Positions 10,201 through 18,743 of a DNA stretch of 64,000 nt are shown piece after piece; position 1 is the first letter of the stretch, and each line of letters begins with the position of its first letter. The stretch is taken from assembly GCF_903819215.1 (NCBI RefSeq), contig NZ_CAIJCT010000010.1; one strand, given 5' to 3'. The position numbers and the translations under genes were made by a program. This DNA is from Aedoeadaptatus coxii. Its GTDB lineage: Bacteria > Bacillota > Clostridia > Tissierellales > Peptoniphilaceae. Under the pieces are notes generated by a model that saw nothing but the letters and a program-made list of their open reading frames with translations, had not been told where the DNA came from and did not search any database.

Positions 10201-10726
10201 CGACGCGCATACCGCGACCGCCGCCGCCGGCTGCCGCTTTAATCATGACGGGGTAGCCCGCTTGTTTTGCAAATTCAAGCGCTTCCGTGTCGGAATGAAT
10301 GGGCTCTTCGACGCCGGGAATGGTTTTAACACCGGCTTCTCTGGCGATGATTTTAGATGAAATTTTATCGCCCAATTGGCGCATGGTTTCGGGGCGTGGA
10401 CCGATGAACACGATGCCTGCCTCTTCGCATTTTTGTGCAAAATCGGGATTTTCCGCTAAAAAGCCGTAACCCGGGTGAATGGCATCGACACCTTTATTTT
10501 TAGCGAGATGAATAATTTCGTCGATATCCAAATAAGCGTCCACGGGATTTTTTCCCTTGCCGATTTGATAGGATTCATCCGCTTTCGTTCGGAACAGGGA
10601 TAGACTGTCTTCTTCGGAATATATGGCCACAGAACGAATCCCCAGTTCGCGACACGCTCTAAAAATACGAATCGCAATTTCGCCACGGTTGGCGACGAGA
10701 ATTCGTTTAAATTTTCTCTTTTCCAT
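7283..10726 (-). CDS. pyc: Pyruvate carboxylase
   Basis: Biotin enzyme that carboxylates pyruvate to oxaloacetate using ATP and bicarbonate. The 1147-residue protein has the full single-chain order: biotin carboxylase with ATP-grasp (about 1-455, glycine-rich AAAGGGGRGM), carboxyltransferase TIM barrel (about 530-800, LLTDTTMRDAHQS), the PYC/OADA linker region, and a C-terminal biotinyl domain with EAMKMET, the biotinylated lysine being about K1110. The start is the ATG at 10726, preceded on this strand by AAGGAGG and a good promoter; a 19-codon upstream extension crosses that promoter. It stands alone, divergent from the cobalamin operon, and supplies C4 acids. Confidence 0.97.
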   Translation of the reverse strand: MEKRKFKRILVANRGEIAIRIFRACRELGIRSVAIYSEEDSLSLFRTKADESYQIGKGKNPVDAYLDIDEIIHLAKNKGVDAIHPGYGFLAENPDFAQKCEEAGIVFIGPRPETMRQLGDKISSKIIAREAGVKTIPGVEEPIHSDTEALEFAKQAGYPVMIKAAAGGGGRGMRVVYSEEELLDQFHSAKSEAKKAFGNDSMFIEKYLDRPKHIEVQVLGDLYGNVVHLHERDCSIQRRHQKVVEFTPAFAVDKKIREDICNDALKITKNLGYRSAGTVEFLVDSSGNHYFIEVNPRIQVEHTVTEMVTGIDIIQAQIQIAQGYALSDEPINIPSQDSIVPRGFSIQCRVTTEDPLNNFAPDTGQITLYRSSSGFGVRLDGGNGFQGAVISPYYDSLLVKVITQGRTWSDTVNKAIRSLREIKVGGVKTNIGFLLNVLNTKEFREGICDTGFIAEHPELFDISTSTDRELRVMEHIGNIVVNDNTSRKKAFDVPVVPPYKEEPFKGSKQIFDELGAKKLSQWILDQDRLLLTDTTMRDAHQSLMATRMRTVDLLKVAKSMNYNIRDIFSMEMWGGATFDVAYRFLHEDPWHRLDVLRKAMPNLLMQMLVRGNNTVGYKNYPDNVVKKFIKESSEGGIDIFRIFDSLNWIEGMRLAIEETIANGKIAEGTMCYTGDILDETRDKYTLEYYVNLAKDLEKVGCHIIGIKDMSGLLKPYAAHKLVKALKNEISIPIHLHTHDTTGNGVATVLMAAEAGVDIADTAINSMSGLTSQPALNSVVAALENTSRSTRIDLDAIDRISAYWAAVRPVYENFESDLKSGTTEIYKYEIPGGQYSNLKPQVESFGLGHKFKEVKEMYKDVNQMVGDIIKVTPSSKMVGDMSIFMVQNDLTPENIYEKGANLDYPDSVVTYFKGMMGQPYGGFPEKLQKIVLKDEKPITVRPGKLLDPEDYEADKNYLRTIMDHEPSDRDVTSYSLYPKVFEEYVTNFTKYDQLWRMGSDVFFHGLQEGETAEISVDEGQKMIVTLVEIGRLKDDGKRTVTFEINGSRRSVDIEDHTRPMVTAGVSDTLMADESNPNQVGASIPGTVAKISVAVGDKVKESQPLMVLEAMKMETNVISPRDGVIAHISVKEGDSIESGQLLIELEGED

Positions 10727-10753
10727 AGTAACCTCCTTGTACCTATTAGGACT

Positions 10754-10783
10754 ATTATAGCCCTTTAAAGCGTGAAGATGCAA
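10754..10783 (-). promoter_or_regulatory. Promoter of pyc
   Basis: On the minus strand TTGCAT (10783-10778) and a perfect TATAAT (10759-10754) are separated by 18 nt, placing the transcript start about 20 nt upstream of the pyc ATG. The leader is short and only holds the AAGGAGG ribosome-binding site. Confidence 0.75.
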
Positions 10784-10810
10784 CTTTACCTCCCTATTTC
10801 GGTGGAGATA

Positions 10811-10839
10811 TTGTTCTTAACACCTGCCCATGGTAAACT
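10811..10839 (+). promoter_or_regulatory. Possible weak promoter of the cobalamin operon
   Basis: TTGTTC at 10811-10816 and TAAACT at 10834-10839 are spaced by 17 nt, just upstream of cbiB. Both boxes are imperfect. The whole region between pyc and cbiB is only about 130 nt and shows no B12-box or other cobalamin-riboswitch core. Confidence 0.35.
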
Positions 10840-10858
10840 TACTACAGAAAGGATAATC

Positions 10859-11776
10859 ATGGAAATTTTAGCAGCATTTCTACTAGATATAGTGTTTGGC
10901 GATCCGGAATGGATTCCACATCCCGTAGTCCTTATGGGTCGTTGGATTCAATGGGTTTACGGTTGGATTTTAAAGCGTCCGCGAAGCCAACAGAAGACCC
11001 TCGGGATTGTAATAGCGATCCTAAATTGCGGACTTACATTTTGCATTACCTATTTTTTAATCAATAAGTTGCCGCCCTTTTTGTCCCTTGCCGCGACTCT
11101 TTATGTTTTTTACGCCTCACTTGCGGCGAAGACCCTTGCCGATGAAGGGGAGGGCGTTATGATGAAATTAAATTCATCCCTCGAGGAAGGGCGCACGCAA
11201 CTTTCTCGTATCGTCGGTCGGGAGACGACCCATCTTTCGGAAAGAGAGATCATTCAAGCGACGGTGGAAACCGTTGCGGAAAATACATCGGACGGAATTG
11301 TGGCCCCTTTATTTTACGGGCTTCTCTTCGGGCCGGCCGGCGCCTTTACCTATAAGATGATCAACACCATGGATTCCATGGTAGGTTATCGCAACGAGCG
11401 TTACAAAGAAGTAGGTTACGGTGCGGCGAAACTGGACGATTTGGCGAATTTAATTCCCGCACGGCTGACGGCTTTTTTATTTTGCGTCGCAGCGGGGAGT
11501 TTGGAAAGTTTAAAGCGTGGCTTTAGGAGTGTAAAGGAATTTCACTCCGCCCATTTAAGCCCCAATGCAGGATGGCCGGAAGCTGCCGTCGCAGGAATTC
11601 TGGGAATCGAACTGGGAGGCGGCCACTTTTATTTTGGCGAATATGTCGAAAAGCCCACTATCGGCTATGCACTTAAAGAGCCCGAGAGAAACGATATTCG
11701 ATGTACCATTGATCTTATGTGGCGCGTCACGTTTTTCTTTGTCATCATCTGCATGGCAATCGGCGCTATACATTAA
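10859..11776 (+). CDS. cbiB: CbiB adenosylcobinamide-phosphate synthase
   Basis: Membrane enzyme that joins aminopropanol (phosphate) to adenosylcobyric acid, giving the cobinamide side arm. The 305-residue protein is polytopic and shows the family start LDIVFGDPEWIPHPV, the conserved ETVAENTSDGIVAPLFY segment near residue 140 and the MINTMDSMVGY motif. The ATG at 10859 sits 6 nt behind AAAGGA; an upstream in-frame ATG at 10772 would read through the promoter region. It is the first gene of the 17-gene cobalamin operon. Confidence 0.95.
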   Translation: MEILAAFLLDIVFGDPEWIPHPVVLMGRWIQWVYGWILKRPRSQQKTLGIVIAILNCGLTFCITYFLINKLPPFLSLAATLYVFYASLAAKTLADEGEGVMMKLNSSLEEGRTQLSRIVGRETTHLSEREIIQATVETVAENTSDGIVAPLFYGLLFGPAGAFTYKMINTMDSMVGYRNERYKEVGYGAAKLDDLANLIPARLTAFLFCVAAGSLESLKRGFRSVKEFHSAHLSPNAGWPEAAVAGILGIELGGGHFYFGEYVEKPTIGYALKEPERNDIRCTIDLMWRVTFFFVIICMAIGAIH

Positions 11777-11785
11777 GGAGGAAAA

Positions 11786-12541
11786 ATGAAAGCATTGATT
11801 ATTGCCACCTTCGGCAGTACGCATCGAGACGCACTGGAGCGCGATTTAAAACCGGTGTGCGATCACATTAAAAACTTGGTGCCCGAATGGGAGACTGCTT
11901 TGGCATTTACATCCCGTATGGTTATTCGGCGCATCGAATCTCGAGACGGCGAAAAATTTATGAATGAAATCGAGGCAATCGGCTACTTCGTTTCAAAAGG
12001 TTATAAAAAAGAGGATATTTATATTCAGCCTTTACATTTAATTCCGGGGATCGAGTATGAAAAACTTTCTATCCATAAAAAAGACGGTGTCCATGTAGGG
12101 GAGCCACTATTTGTCCATAAGGAAGATATTTTACATTTTGCCGAAAAGGCCGAAGATGTATTTCGTGGGCCTGCGATTTTTGTCGGTCACGGAAGTCGCC
12201 ACGAAGCCGATGAAATGTATTTTTCTCTCGACGAGGAGCTGAAGTCGAGAGGGCTTGCCATGGCGGTATCCACCTTAGAGGGCGAGCTTAGGGAAGAGCC
12301 GGTCTTTGATCTCTTTGAACGTAAGGGATGGAGGGAATTAAACCTTTATCCCTTGCTTCTCTTGGCAGGCGACCATGCGAAAAATGATATTGCCGCTGAA
12401 AAAGATTCCTATCGCGAAGAATTGGAAGGGAGAGGTTTCAAAGTTCACACATCATTAGACGGGCTTGGAACCTATCCTTTTATTCAAAAAATGTACGGCG
12501 AAAAATTGGTAAAACTAATAGGAGAAAGCGATCATGCGTAA
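11786..12541 (+). CDS. cbiK: CbiK sirohydrochlorin cobaltochelatase
   Basis: Inserts cobalt into sirohydrochlorin, the committed step of the anaerobic (early cobalt insertion) cobalamin pathway. The 251-residue protein has the CbiK start LIIATFGST, the QPLHLIPGIEY stretch near residue 80 and the metal-binding histidine loop VGHGSRHEADEMY around residue 130. The length fits CbiK rather than the short CbiX form. The ATG follows AGGAGGAAAA after cbiB, and the end overlaps cbiL by 8 nt. A chelatase of this type shows that the operon uses the oxygen-independent route. Confidence 0.93.
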   Translation: MKALIIATFGSTHRDALERDLKPVCDHIKNLVPEWETALAFTSRMVIRRIESRDGEKFMNEIEAIGYFVSKGYKKEDIYIQPLHLIPGIEYEKLSIHKKDGVHVGEPLFVHKEDILHFAEKAEDVFRGPAIFVGHGSRHEADEMYFSLDEELKSRGLAMAVSTLEGELREEPVFDLFERKGWRELNLYPLLLLAGDHAKNDIAAEKDSYREELEGRGFKVHTSLDGLGTYPFIQKMYGEKLVKLIGESDHA

Positions 12542-13238
12542 ATTAATAGGTATCGGCGTCGGACCCGGCGCAGAGGATTTAATAACCCTTAGAGCCCTTC
12601 GCTATTTGGAACGAGCCGACCATATTTTTGTTCCTCGTAATAAGGGCAAGACGCGAGCTTACGATATTGTAAAAGATTTTATCGACGAAGAAAAAGTTGT
12701 ATTTCTCGAATTTCCCATGGGGGAAGATATAAGAGAAATTTACGAAGATTCCGCGCGATTAATTGATGAGACGACAAAAAGCGGAGAGCTTTCCGTCCTT
12801 ATTACACTAGGCGACGGAACGATTTACACCACCCTCTTGGAAGTATTTCATCGATATCCGTCACTCGACATTCAAATGGAACTTGTGCCGGGGATTCCCG
12901 CTTTTTTGGCGGCCATTAACGGCATCGTCGAGGCTCTCGTTAAAAAAGGCGATTCCTTTTTACTCGTAGATAATTTGGAAGATGAAGAAAATGTAACCGC
13001 CGACATGGTGGCGGTTTTAAAAACTACAAAAGGCGACGAAATTTTCAGCCGATTAAGGGCAAAGGGTTACTATCCCTTATATTTTGAAAACATTGAAACG
13101 GATCACTGGGTTATGACCGACGATTCCAAAAAATGCGAGGATCGCAAAGCGTATATGAGTTTAATTTTAGGGAGGAAAGAACCGTGGAACATGGCGGTGA
13201 TATTGAATCGTATAGGGGATCGCATAAAGGTCCTATAA
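12534..13238 (+). CDS. cbiL: CbiL cobalt-factor II C20-methyltransferase
   Basis: SAM-dependent tetrapyrrole methylase that methylates C20 of cobalt-factor II. The 234-residue protein has the methylase N-terminus GIGVGPGAEDLITLRAL, the ITLGDGTIYTT loop and VPGIPAFLAA. I call it CbiL because of the C20-type LGDGTIYTT loop and because the other ring methylases of the pathway (CbiE, CbiF, CbiH, CbiT) are accounted for elsewhere in the operon. It overlaps cbiK by 8 nt, and its last 55 nt contain the start of cobD. Confidence 0.9.
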   Translation: MRKLIGIGVGPGAEDLITLRALRYLERADHIFVPRNKGKTRAYDIVKDFIDEEKVVFLEFPMGEDIREIYEDSARLIDETTKSGELSVLITLGDGTIYTTLLEVFHRYPSLDIQMELVPGIPAFLAAINGIVEALVKKGDSFLLVDNLEDEENVTADMVAVLKTTKGDEIFSRLRAKGYYPLYFENIETDHWVMTDDSKKCEDRKAYMSLILGRKEPWNMAVILNRIGDRIKVL

Positions 13239-14254
13239 TCGACTTCAGCTCCAATATTAATCCCCTCGGGATACATGAAAAAGTCAATAGGGTCATGGAA
13301 AATGCGCTGAGATCAGCGGATCGTTACCCCGATCGCTATTATCGCTCGTTGAAGAAATCTCTCGCGGTATTTATGGGCTGCGATGAAAAGAACCTCGTCG
13401 TAGGAAACGGAGCCATGGAAATTATCGATGGTTGTATTCGAATGTTCTCCGGCATTTACATCGCCGAGCCGTGTTTTAACGAATATGAGAGAATTGCAAA
13501 AAACGAGGGGAAAACCGTTAGTCGTTTTCTCATGGATCCCCCATTTCGCCTTTCTGTCGACGAGTTTATTCGCAATATGCCACGGGGCGTTCTCACGATT
13601 TTAACGAACCCCAATAATCCTACGGGCTATGTGCTTAAAAATGACGAAATCGAAAAAATATATCATGCGGTGGAAACCAATGACGGGTATTTATTAATCG
13701 ATGAGACATTTATCGATTTCGTCGACTTACCGAATGTAGATCCTTCCTTTGGGCTAACATATCCCCGTATGATAAAAGTCCGTGCCGCCACAAAGAGCGC
13801 CGCCTTGGCCGGCGTACGATTAGGTTTCGCCGGTATGCCTCATAAATTAAAAGAAGAGTTTGGAGCACGCCAATTGCCCTGGACGGTGAACTGTATGGCG
13901 TCGGAAGCGGGGCAGGTATTAAAGGATTTAGACGATTATTTTGAAAACACGAAACGCTACGTCGCCGAGGAACGGGAACGGTTACTGGAAGCTGTGAATA
14001 GCTCGGCAATCGGAAAGGCTTTTAAAGGTGAGGCGAATTTTATCCTGATCGAATTAAAGACTATTTCCACAAAGTATGCTTTTAACTTTTTATTGGAAAG
14101 AGGAATATTGGTGCGAACCTATTCCAATGCTGTTTTAAAAGATTATATTCGCATTGCCGTTCGGAGAATAGAAGAGAACAATCAATTTATCGACGCATGG
14201 AAATCATTGGAAAGGAGTGCAGCCCATGTACATCAAGCAACCGAAGGAAATTGA
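13184..14254 (+). CDS. cobD: CobD-type threonine-phosphate decarboxylase
   Basis: PLP enzyme of the class I/II aminotransferase fold that decarboxylates L-threonine phosphate to (R)-1-amino-2-propanol phosphate for the cobinamide arm. The 356-residue product begins with the diagnostic GGDIES and DFSSNINPLG, has NPNNPTGYV near residue 145, and a PLP lysine in AATKSAALAGVRLG. I chose the GTG at 13184, 8 nt behind GGGAGG inside cbiL; an upstream in-frame ATG has no such site. The fold is shared with histidinol-phosphate aminotransferase, but the operon context and NINPLG motif favour CobD. Confidence 0.9.
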   Translation: MEHGGDIESYRGSHKGPIIDFSSNINPLGIHEKVNRVMENALRSADRYPDRYYRSLKKSLAVFMGCDEKNLVVGNGAMEIIDGCIRMFSGIYIAEPCFNEYERIAKNEGKTVSRFLMDPPFRLSVDEFIRNMPRGVLTILTNPNNPTGYVLKNDEIEKIYHAVETNDGYLLIDETFIDFVDLPNVDPSFGLTYPRMIKVRAATKSAALAGVRLGFAGMPHKLKEEFGARQLPWTVNCMASEAGQVLKDLDDYFENTKRYVAEERERLLEAVNSSAIGKAFKGEANFILIELKTISTKYAFNFLLERGILVRTYSNAVLKDYIRIAVRRIEENNQFIDAWKSLERSAAHVHQATEGN

Positions 14255-14846
14255 AATGACCTCAATGGATTTAATCGAAGCTTATATGGAAGATGTTGAA
14301 TTTAAGCCGGAGGAACTTCCCATTGTCATGCGCATGATCCACACCACAGGAGATGTAGATTATCGCTTTATAATTGATTTTCATCCGAAGTTTATTGAAT
14401 CGGCAAAAGTATCCATATCAAACGGCTTGCCCATTTATACGGATACAAATATGGGCCGTGCAGGTGTGAATAAAAAAGCTCTGGAAGCCAGCGGCTGCGA
14501 ACTGATGACCTTTATTTCCGATGAGGACGTGGCGGAAGAGGCTAAATCTCGGAAAACGACACGGAGCATCGTCGCTTTGGAAAAAGCGGTAGAGAAGGGA
14601 TGTAAAGCTTTTATGATCGGCAATGCGCCTACGGCACTTTTCCGCTTGTTGGAGTTAATCGATGAGGAGAGAGTAGAGCCCGATTTCGTCATCGCCGTAC
14701 CCGTCGGTTTTGTCGGCGCCGAGGAATCGAAAGATGCTATAGGCGACTACGATATTCCCTACATCCGTACCCTTGGAACCAAGGGAGGATCCAATGTAGC
14801 GGCCTCGATTTTAAACGCTCTTTTATACGAGGTCGTCGGGCGATGA
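14226..14846 (+). CDS. cbiC: CbiC cobalt-precorrin-8 methylmutase
   Basis: Moves the C11 methyl group to C12 in cobalt-precorrin-8, giving cobyrinate. The 206-residue protein contains the catalytic histidine in MIHTTGDVDY near residue 41 and the conserved TDTNMGRAGV and GNAPTALF segments. The ATG at 14226 is 8 nt behind AAAGGAG and lies within the last 29 nt of cobD; a GTG at 14217 overlaps the binding site. The stop overlaps cbiD by 4 nt. Confidence 0.95.
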   Translation: MYIKQPKEIEMTSMDLIEAYMEDVEFKPEELPIVMRMIHTTGDVDYRFIIDFHPKFIESAKVSISNGLPIYTDTNMGRAGVNKKALEASGCELMTFISDEDVAEEAKSRKTTRSIVALEKAVEKGCKAFMIGNAPTALFRLLELIDEERVEPDFVIAVPVGFVGAEESKDAIGDYDIPYIRTLGTKGGSNVAASILNALLYEVVGR

Positions 14847-15898
14847 GATCCACCATCGTCGACGGAAAATCCATGCGCATGGGCTATACGACGGGCACGT
14901 GCGCCGTGGCGGCGACACAAGCTGCCATTACCTCTATCGAAAGTGGGGAGACCGTCGATCTCGTTCGCGTGCAGGTTCCGGCAGGAGATGTTCTCGCCAT
15001 CGAAACGAGAGAAATTTCGCGATCCCATGAGTGCGCCACCTATTCCGTTATAAAAGATAGCGGCGACGATCCCGATATTACCGACGGCATGGAACTGCAG
15101 GTCACTGTGGAAAAGACCGAGGATGGAAAGATTACCTGGCGGAAAGGTAAGGGCGTCGGCGTTTTTACCGAAGACAGTTTGTTTGGAACGGCGGGAGAAC
15201 TCGCCATTAACCCCGTGCCGAAAAAAGAAATTACGAAAATTTTAGAGGAGCACAAAGGCGAGGGCATCGCCATCGAAATCAATATTCCCGAGGGAGAAGC
15301 TTTGGCGAAAAAGACGTTTAATCCTCGGCTGGGAATCGTCGGCGGCCTTTCTATTTTGGGAACGAGCGGTCTCGTACGGCCCATGAGTAAAGATGCCTAT
15401 GTGGCGACGATCAATATGGAGTTGGAGTCCTTAAAACATCTCGGCGTGGAGAGCATTGTGTTGACGCCCGGACATTACGGCGAAAAATACGCTAAAAAAC
15501 ATTACGAAAATGATCGGGTGGTACAGGTATCCAATTATTTCGGTGACGCACTATGTCTTGCACGGGACAAGGGATTTCAGAAGATTATCGTCTTAGGTCA
15601 TATTGGGAAAATGGCCAAACTCGCCATCGGTATTTTTCAAACCCACTCCGCCGTCGCCGACGGCCGTATGGAGGCGCTGGCTTATTACTTATTTAAGATG
15701 AACGCGCCGAGAGACTTTATCGAGTCCGTGGAAAAAGAAGTTACGGCGGAGCGCGCCCTTATCCGTTGCCGAGAAGAGGGCTACGGCGACATTTTAGAGG
15801 TAATGGAGCGGGGAATCGAGGAGCGTGTTAAACGCTATTTAAAGCGAGAGGATATGGACATTCACGGGAAGATTTATACCATGGAGGATTTATCATGA
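14843..15898 (+). CDS. cbiD: CbiD cobalt-precorrin-5B C1-methyltransferase
   Basis: Anaerobic-pathway enzyme that methylates C1 of the corrin ring; it has no counterpart in the aerobic pathway. The 351-residue protein shows the family N-terminus MRMGYTTGTCAVAATQAA, the VKDSGDDPDIT-like segment (IKDSGDDPDITDG) and the NPRLGIVGGLSILGTSG loop. Start and stop both overlap neighbours by 4 nt (ATGA), indicating coupled translation with cbiC and cbiE. Confidence 0.96.
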   Translation: MRSTIVDGKSMRMGYTTGTCAVAATQAAITSIESGETVDLVRVQVPAGDVLAIETREISRSHECATYSVIKDSGDDPDITDGMELQVTVEKTEDGKITWRKGKGVGVFTEDSLFGTAGELAINPVPKKEITKILEEHKGEGIAIEINIPEGEALAKKTFNPRLGIVGGLSILGTSGLVRPMSKDAYVATINMELESLKHLGVESIVLTPGHYGEKYAKKHYENDRVVQVSNYFGDALCLARDKGFQKIIVLGHIGKMAKLAIGIFQTHSAVADGRMEALAYYLFKMNAPRDFIESVEKEVTAERALIRCREEGYGDILEVMERGIEERVKRYLKREDMDIHGKIYTMEDLS

Positions 15899-16494
15899 TT
15901 ACTTTAGTAGGAGCCGGACCGGGAAGCCGCGGCTCCATGACCCTTGATGCCATTGAGGCCATTAAAGTAGCGGATCGCGTGGTGGCCTTTCCCCGATTAA
16001 AGGAAAGCTTGGCATTTATTCGCGACGATATTGTTGAAATCCGCCGCATAAGTGAAGCGGAAGAAGCTGTCGGCGACGATCATCTTGCCGTCGTCGTAAG
16101 CGGCGATCCTCTGTTTTACGGCTTGGCCGCCACGCTAAAGCGGCGCGGTATGATCATCGATCGCGTCGTACCGGGGATCAGCAGCATGCAATATGCCGCA
16201 TCGAAGTTGCAAATTTCATGGGATAGTATGACATTTTATTCTTTCCACGGCAGGGAAAAAAATGTCGATTTCCTTTTGCGACAAAAGATTTCTTGCGTAC
16301 TACTGGATAAACATTATTCCCTGACGGAACTTTCCGCCGACTTAAAAGAAAAAGGAGCAGAGGGGATTATCCACGGCGCTAGTTATCTTTCCTACGACAA
16401 TGAAATGATTGAGACGAAAGCCATTGGCGAAAGTTTCGCCATTGAAGGCGATTTGGCATTGGGGGTGATTGAGCTTGCATTGGATGAAGGATGA
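15895..16494 (+). CDS. cbiE: CbiE cobalt-precorrin-7 C5-methyltransferase
   Basis: SAM-dependent tetrapyrrole methylase acting at C5. The 199-residue protein carries GAGPGSRGSMTLDA at its start, VVSGDPLFYGLA and VPGISSMQYAA. CbiE and CbiT are fused as CobL in many bacteria; here they are separate adjacent genes overlapping by about 11 nt, which supports the assignment of both. Confidence 0.93.
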   Translation: MITLVGAGPGSRGSMTLDAIEAIKVADRVVAFPRLKESLAFIRDDIVEIRRISEAEEAVGDDHLAVVVSGDPLFYGLAATLKRRGMIIDRVVPGISSMQYAASKLQISWDSMTFYSFHGREKNVDFLLRQKISCVLLDKHYSLTELSADLKEKGAEGIIHGASYLSYDNEMIETKAIGESFAIEGDLALGVIELALDEG

Positions 16495-17020
16495 AGATTA
16501 TATAAGGGGAAAAGTTCCCATGACGAAATCGGAGGTACGTACTCTTACCATGGCGGACTTTGATTTACGACCCGGCATGGAATTTCTCGATATCGGATCG
16601 GGCACGGGCTCCATTGCCATCGCTGCCGCATCCCTCGGCTGCCATGTGGCGGCATCGGAGTGTAACGAAGAAGCTCTGGATTTAATCGCTATAAACGGAG
16701 ATCGCTTCGGAGTGAATCTTACTATTTTGCCGGGGAAGGCACCGGATTCCCTTGAAGACAAAATCTATGACCGCATTTTCATCGGCGGAAGCAGGGGAAA
16801 TTTGAGAGAGATATTAGATTACAGCCATGGTCACTTAAAAACGGGTGGAATTTTATGCGGAAATTTTGTGACCCTTCAAAATGTGGAAACCATGCGGCGC
16901 TTTTTAAAAGAAAAAGGATATGAGATGACGGTAAAACATATCGCCGTGTCGCGAGAAGATAAAATCGGAATTTTGCGCGCGGAAAACGGCGTCTTTTTAT
17001 TGAAAGGAATCAAAAGATGA
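16484..17020 (+). CDS. cbiT: CbiT cobalt-precorrin-6B C15-methyltransferase/decarboxylase
   Basis: Rossmann-fold SAM methyltransferase that methylates C15 and decarboxylates the C12 acetate. The roughly 178-residue protein has the family N-terminus MKDEDYIRGKVPMTKSEVR and SAM motif I LDIGSGTGSIAIAAA. The start is uncertain: ATG at 16484 matches the usual N-terminus, but the only purine-rich site (GGGGGTGA, 16461-16468) is better spaced for a TTG at 16475. The end overlaps cbiF by 4 nt. Confidence 0.92.
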   Translation: MKDEDYIRGKVPMTKSEVRTLTMADFDLRPGMEFLDIGSGTGSIAIAAASLGCHVAASECNEEALDLIAINGDRFGVNLTILPGKAPDSLEDKIYDRIFIGGSRGNLREILDYSHGHLKTGGILCGNFVTLQNVETMRRFLKEKGYEMTVKHIAVSREDKIGILRAENGVFLLKGIKR

Positions 17021-17769
17021 TTGCATTTGTGGGAGCGGGACCGGGGGATGTGGATCTCATTACCGTAAAAGGAAGAAAGTTAATCGAAGAAGCCGATGTC
17101 ATCATTTATGCCGGAAGTCTTGTGGACCCTGCCCATTTAAATTTCGCAAAAGAAGGCGCTCGTTTTTTCAACAGTGCCACTATGCATTTAGATGAGGTGC
17201 TCGACGTTATGCGAATCGCCGATTCATGTAAAGAAAAAGTAGTGCGCCTTCATACTGGAGATCCCAGCGTTTACGGCGCCATTCAGGAACAAATGGACGC
17301 TTTGGAGGAAATGGGTATTTCCTACAAGGTGGTGCCCGGCGTCAGTTCCTTTTCCGCGGCGGCGGCCTCTATCGAAAGGGAACTTACCCTGCCGGGCGTA
17401 AGCCAGACGGTCATTCTAACGCGTAAAGCAGGGCGAACTCCCGTTCCGGAAAAGGAATCCATTCCTTCTCTTGCAACCCACCGCGCCAGCATGTGCATTT
17501 TCCTTTCCGCAGGACAAATCCCCTCTCTCGTAGAGGATCTCTTAACGTCTTATGAACCGACGACGCCTATTGCCGTAGTTTATAAGGCGAGCTGGGCGGA
17601 TGAAAAAATTATACGCTCCACCTTGGAGCATGTCGTAGAAGATGTGAAAGCCGAGGGCATTACGAAGCATGCTCAAATTCTCGTAGGCGATTTTTTAAAG
17701 GGTGATTACGAAAAGAGCAAACTTTACGACAAACATTTTTCCACGGATTTTCGAAAGGGCGTACAGTGA
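17017..17769 (+). CDS. cbiF: CbiF cobalt-precorrin-4 C11-methyltransferase
   Basis: SAM-dependent methylase that methylates C11. The 250-residue protein begins FVGAGPGDVDLITVKG, has VRLHTGDPSVYGA near residue 80, VPGVSSFSAAAAS and the TRKAGRTPVPE segment characteristic of CbiF/CobM. It overlaps cbiT by ATGA and cbiG by GTGA. Confidence 0.95.
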   Translation: MIAFVGAGPGDVDLITVKGRKLIEEADVIIYAGSLVDPAHLNFAKEGARFFNSATMHLDEVLDVMRIADSCKEKVVRLHTGDPSVYGAIQEQMDALEEMGISYKVVPGVSSFSAAAASIERELTLPGVSQTVILTRKAGRTPVPEKESIPSLATHRASMCIFLSAGQIPSLVEDLLTSYEPTTPIAVVYKASWADEKIIRSTLEHVVEDVKAEGITKHAQILVGDFLKGDYEKSKLYDKHFSTDFRKGVQ

Positions 17770-18743
17770 AAGCGGCGGTATTAGTTTTTTCACCACAGGG
17801 AGCGGAGTTGGCCGCTCGCCATTTATCCGAAGACGATCTATACGGGAAGAGTTTCGGAAACAATGTGTCGAAGGAAGATTTCGAGGTAATTTTTAACGCT
17901 TACGATCGCATTATTTTTATCGGGGCGGTCGGCATCGCCGTTCGGTATTTGGCGCCCGTCCTTCGCGACAAGCGTAAGGATCCTGCGGTAGTCGTCATCG
18001 ATCCTACCGGACAATACGTCATTTCGGTTTTAAGCGGCCACTTAGGTGGTGCCAATGATTTCGCCAGAGAGATTGCGGCAACAATCGGCGCCGTGCCCAT
18101 TATTACGACGGCATCCGATCATTTGGGCTACACTTCCATTGATCTTTTTGCAAAAGAAAATAATTACGTCATCGCCGACATGAAGCGTATGAAAGAAATT
18201 GCCGCGGCCATGGTGTCGGACGAGCCGGTCTATTTTTATTCCGAGAGGAACGTTCGGCCGGATTATCCCCATATAGTTCAAGCACATTCTATTGAAGAAT
18301 CTCGCGAACGCAAGGGTATCGTCGTATCTTACGATGCCCTTTGTATGGACGACGGCCTTCAGTTAATCCCGAAGGTACTTCATCTGGGAATCGGCTCAAA
18401 AAAGGGAACGAAGGTTGAAGATTTAACGGCCCTTGTCGAAAAGACTTTTGCAGAAAACGGATGGGATCTGCGGGCAATATCGGCTGCCCATACCATTGAT
18501 ATCAAAGGCGACGAAGAATCCATTAAAACCTTTTGCAAAGCGGCGGCTATTCCATTAAATGTGTATGATGCAAAGACCCTTTCCAAAAAGGAATCTTTCT
18601 GCGGAGGCAGTGATTTCGTAAAACAAACTGTGGGCGTAAAAGCCGTATCCTGCCCGGCGGCCCTTATGGGCGGCGATCGATTACTCGTGGAAAAAGTATC
18701 GTCTTCAGGTTTAACTTTAAGCGTAACGGAGGAAATAAAGTGA
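17766..18743 (+). CDS. cbiG: CbiG cobalt-precorrin-5A hydrolase
   Basis: Opens the ring-A lactone of cobalt-precorrin-5A, releasing acetaldehyde, a step unique to the anaerobic pathway. The 325-residue protein shows the N-terminal domain with IFIGAVGIAVRYLAP, the central domain with VSVLSGHLGGAND-like sequence (VISVLSGHLGGANDFA) and the C-terminal domain with LGIGSKKGT. Start is GTG at 17766, overlapping cbiF by 4 nt. Confidence 0.95.
   Translation: MKAAVLVFSPQGAELAARHLSEDDLYGKSFGNNVSKEDFEVIFNAYDRIIFIGAVGIAVRYLAPVLRDKRKDPAVVVIDPTGQYVISVLSGHLGGANDFAREIAATIGAVPIITTASDHLGYTSIDLFAKENNYVIADMKRMKEIAAAMVSDEPVYFYSERNVRPDYPHIVQAHSIEESRERKGIVVSYDALCMDDGLQLIPKVLHLGIGSKKGTKVEDLTALVEKTFAENGWDLRAISAAHTIDIKGDEESIKTFCKAAAIPLNVYDAKTLSKKESFCGGSDFVKQTVGVKAVSCPAALMGGDRLLVEKVSSSGLTLSVTEEIK

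Noticed and set aside
10784..10858. A cobalamin riboswitch in front of cbiB
   Set aside because: The gap between divergent promoters is too short and no B12 box or typical stems were seen.
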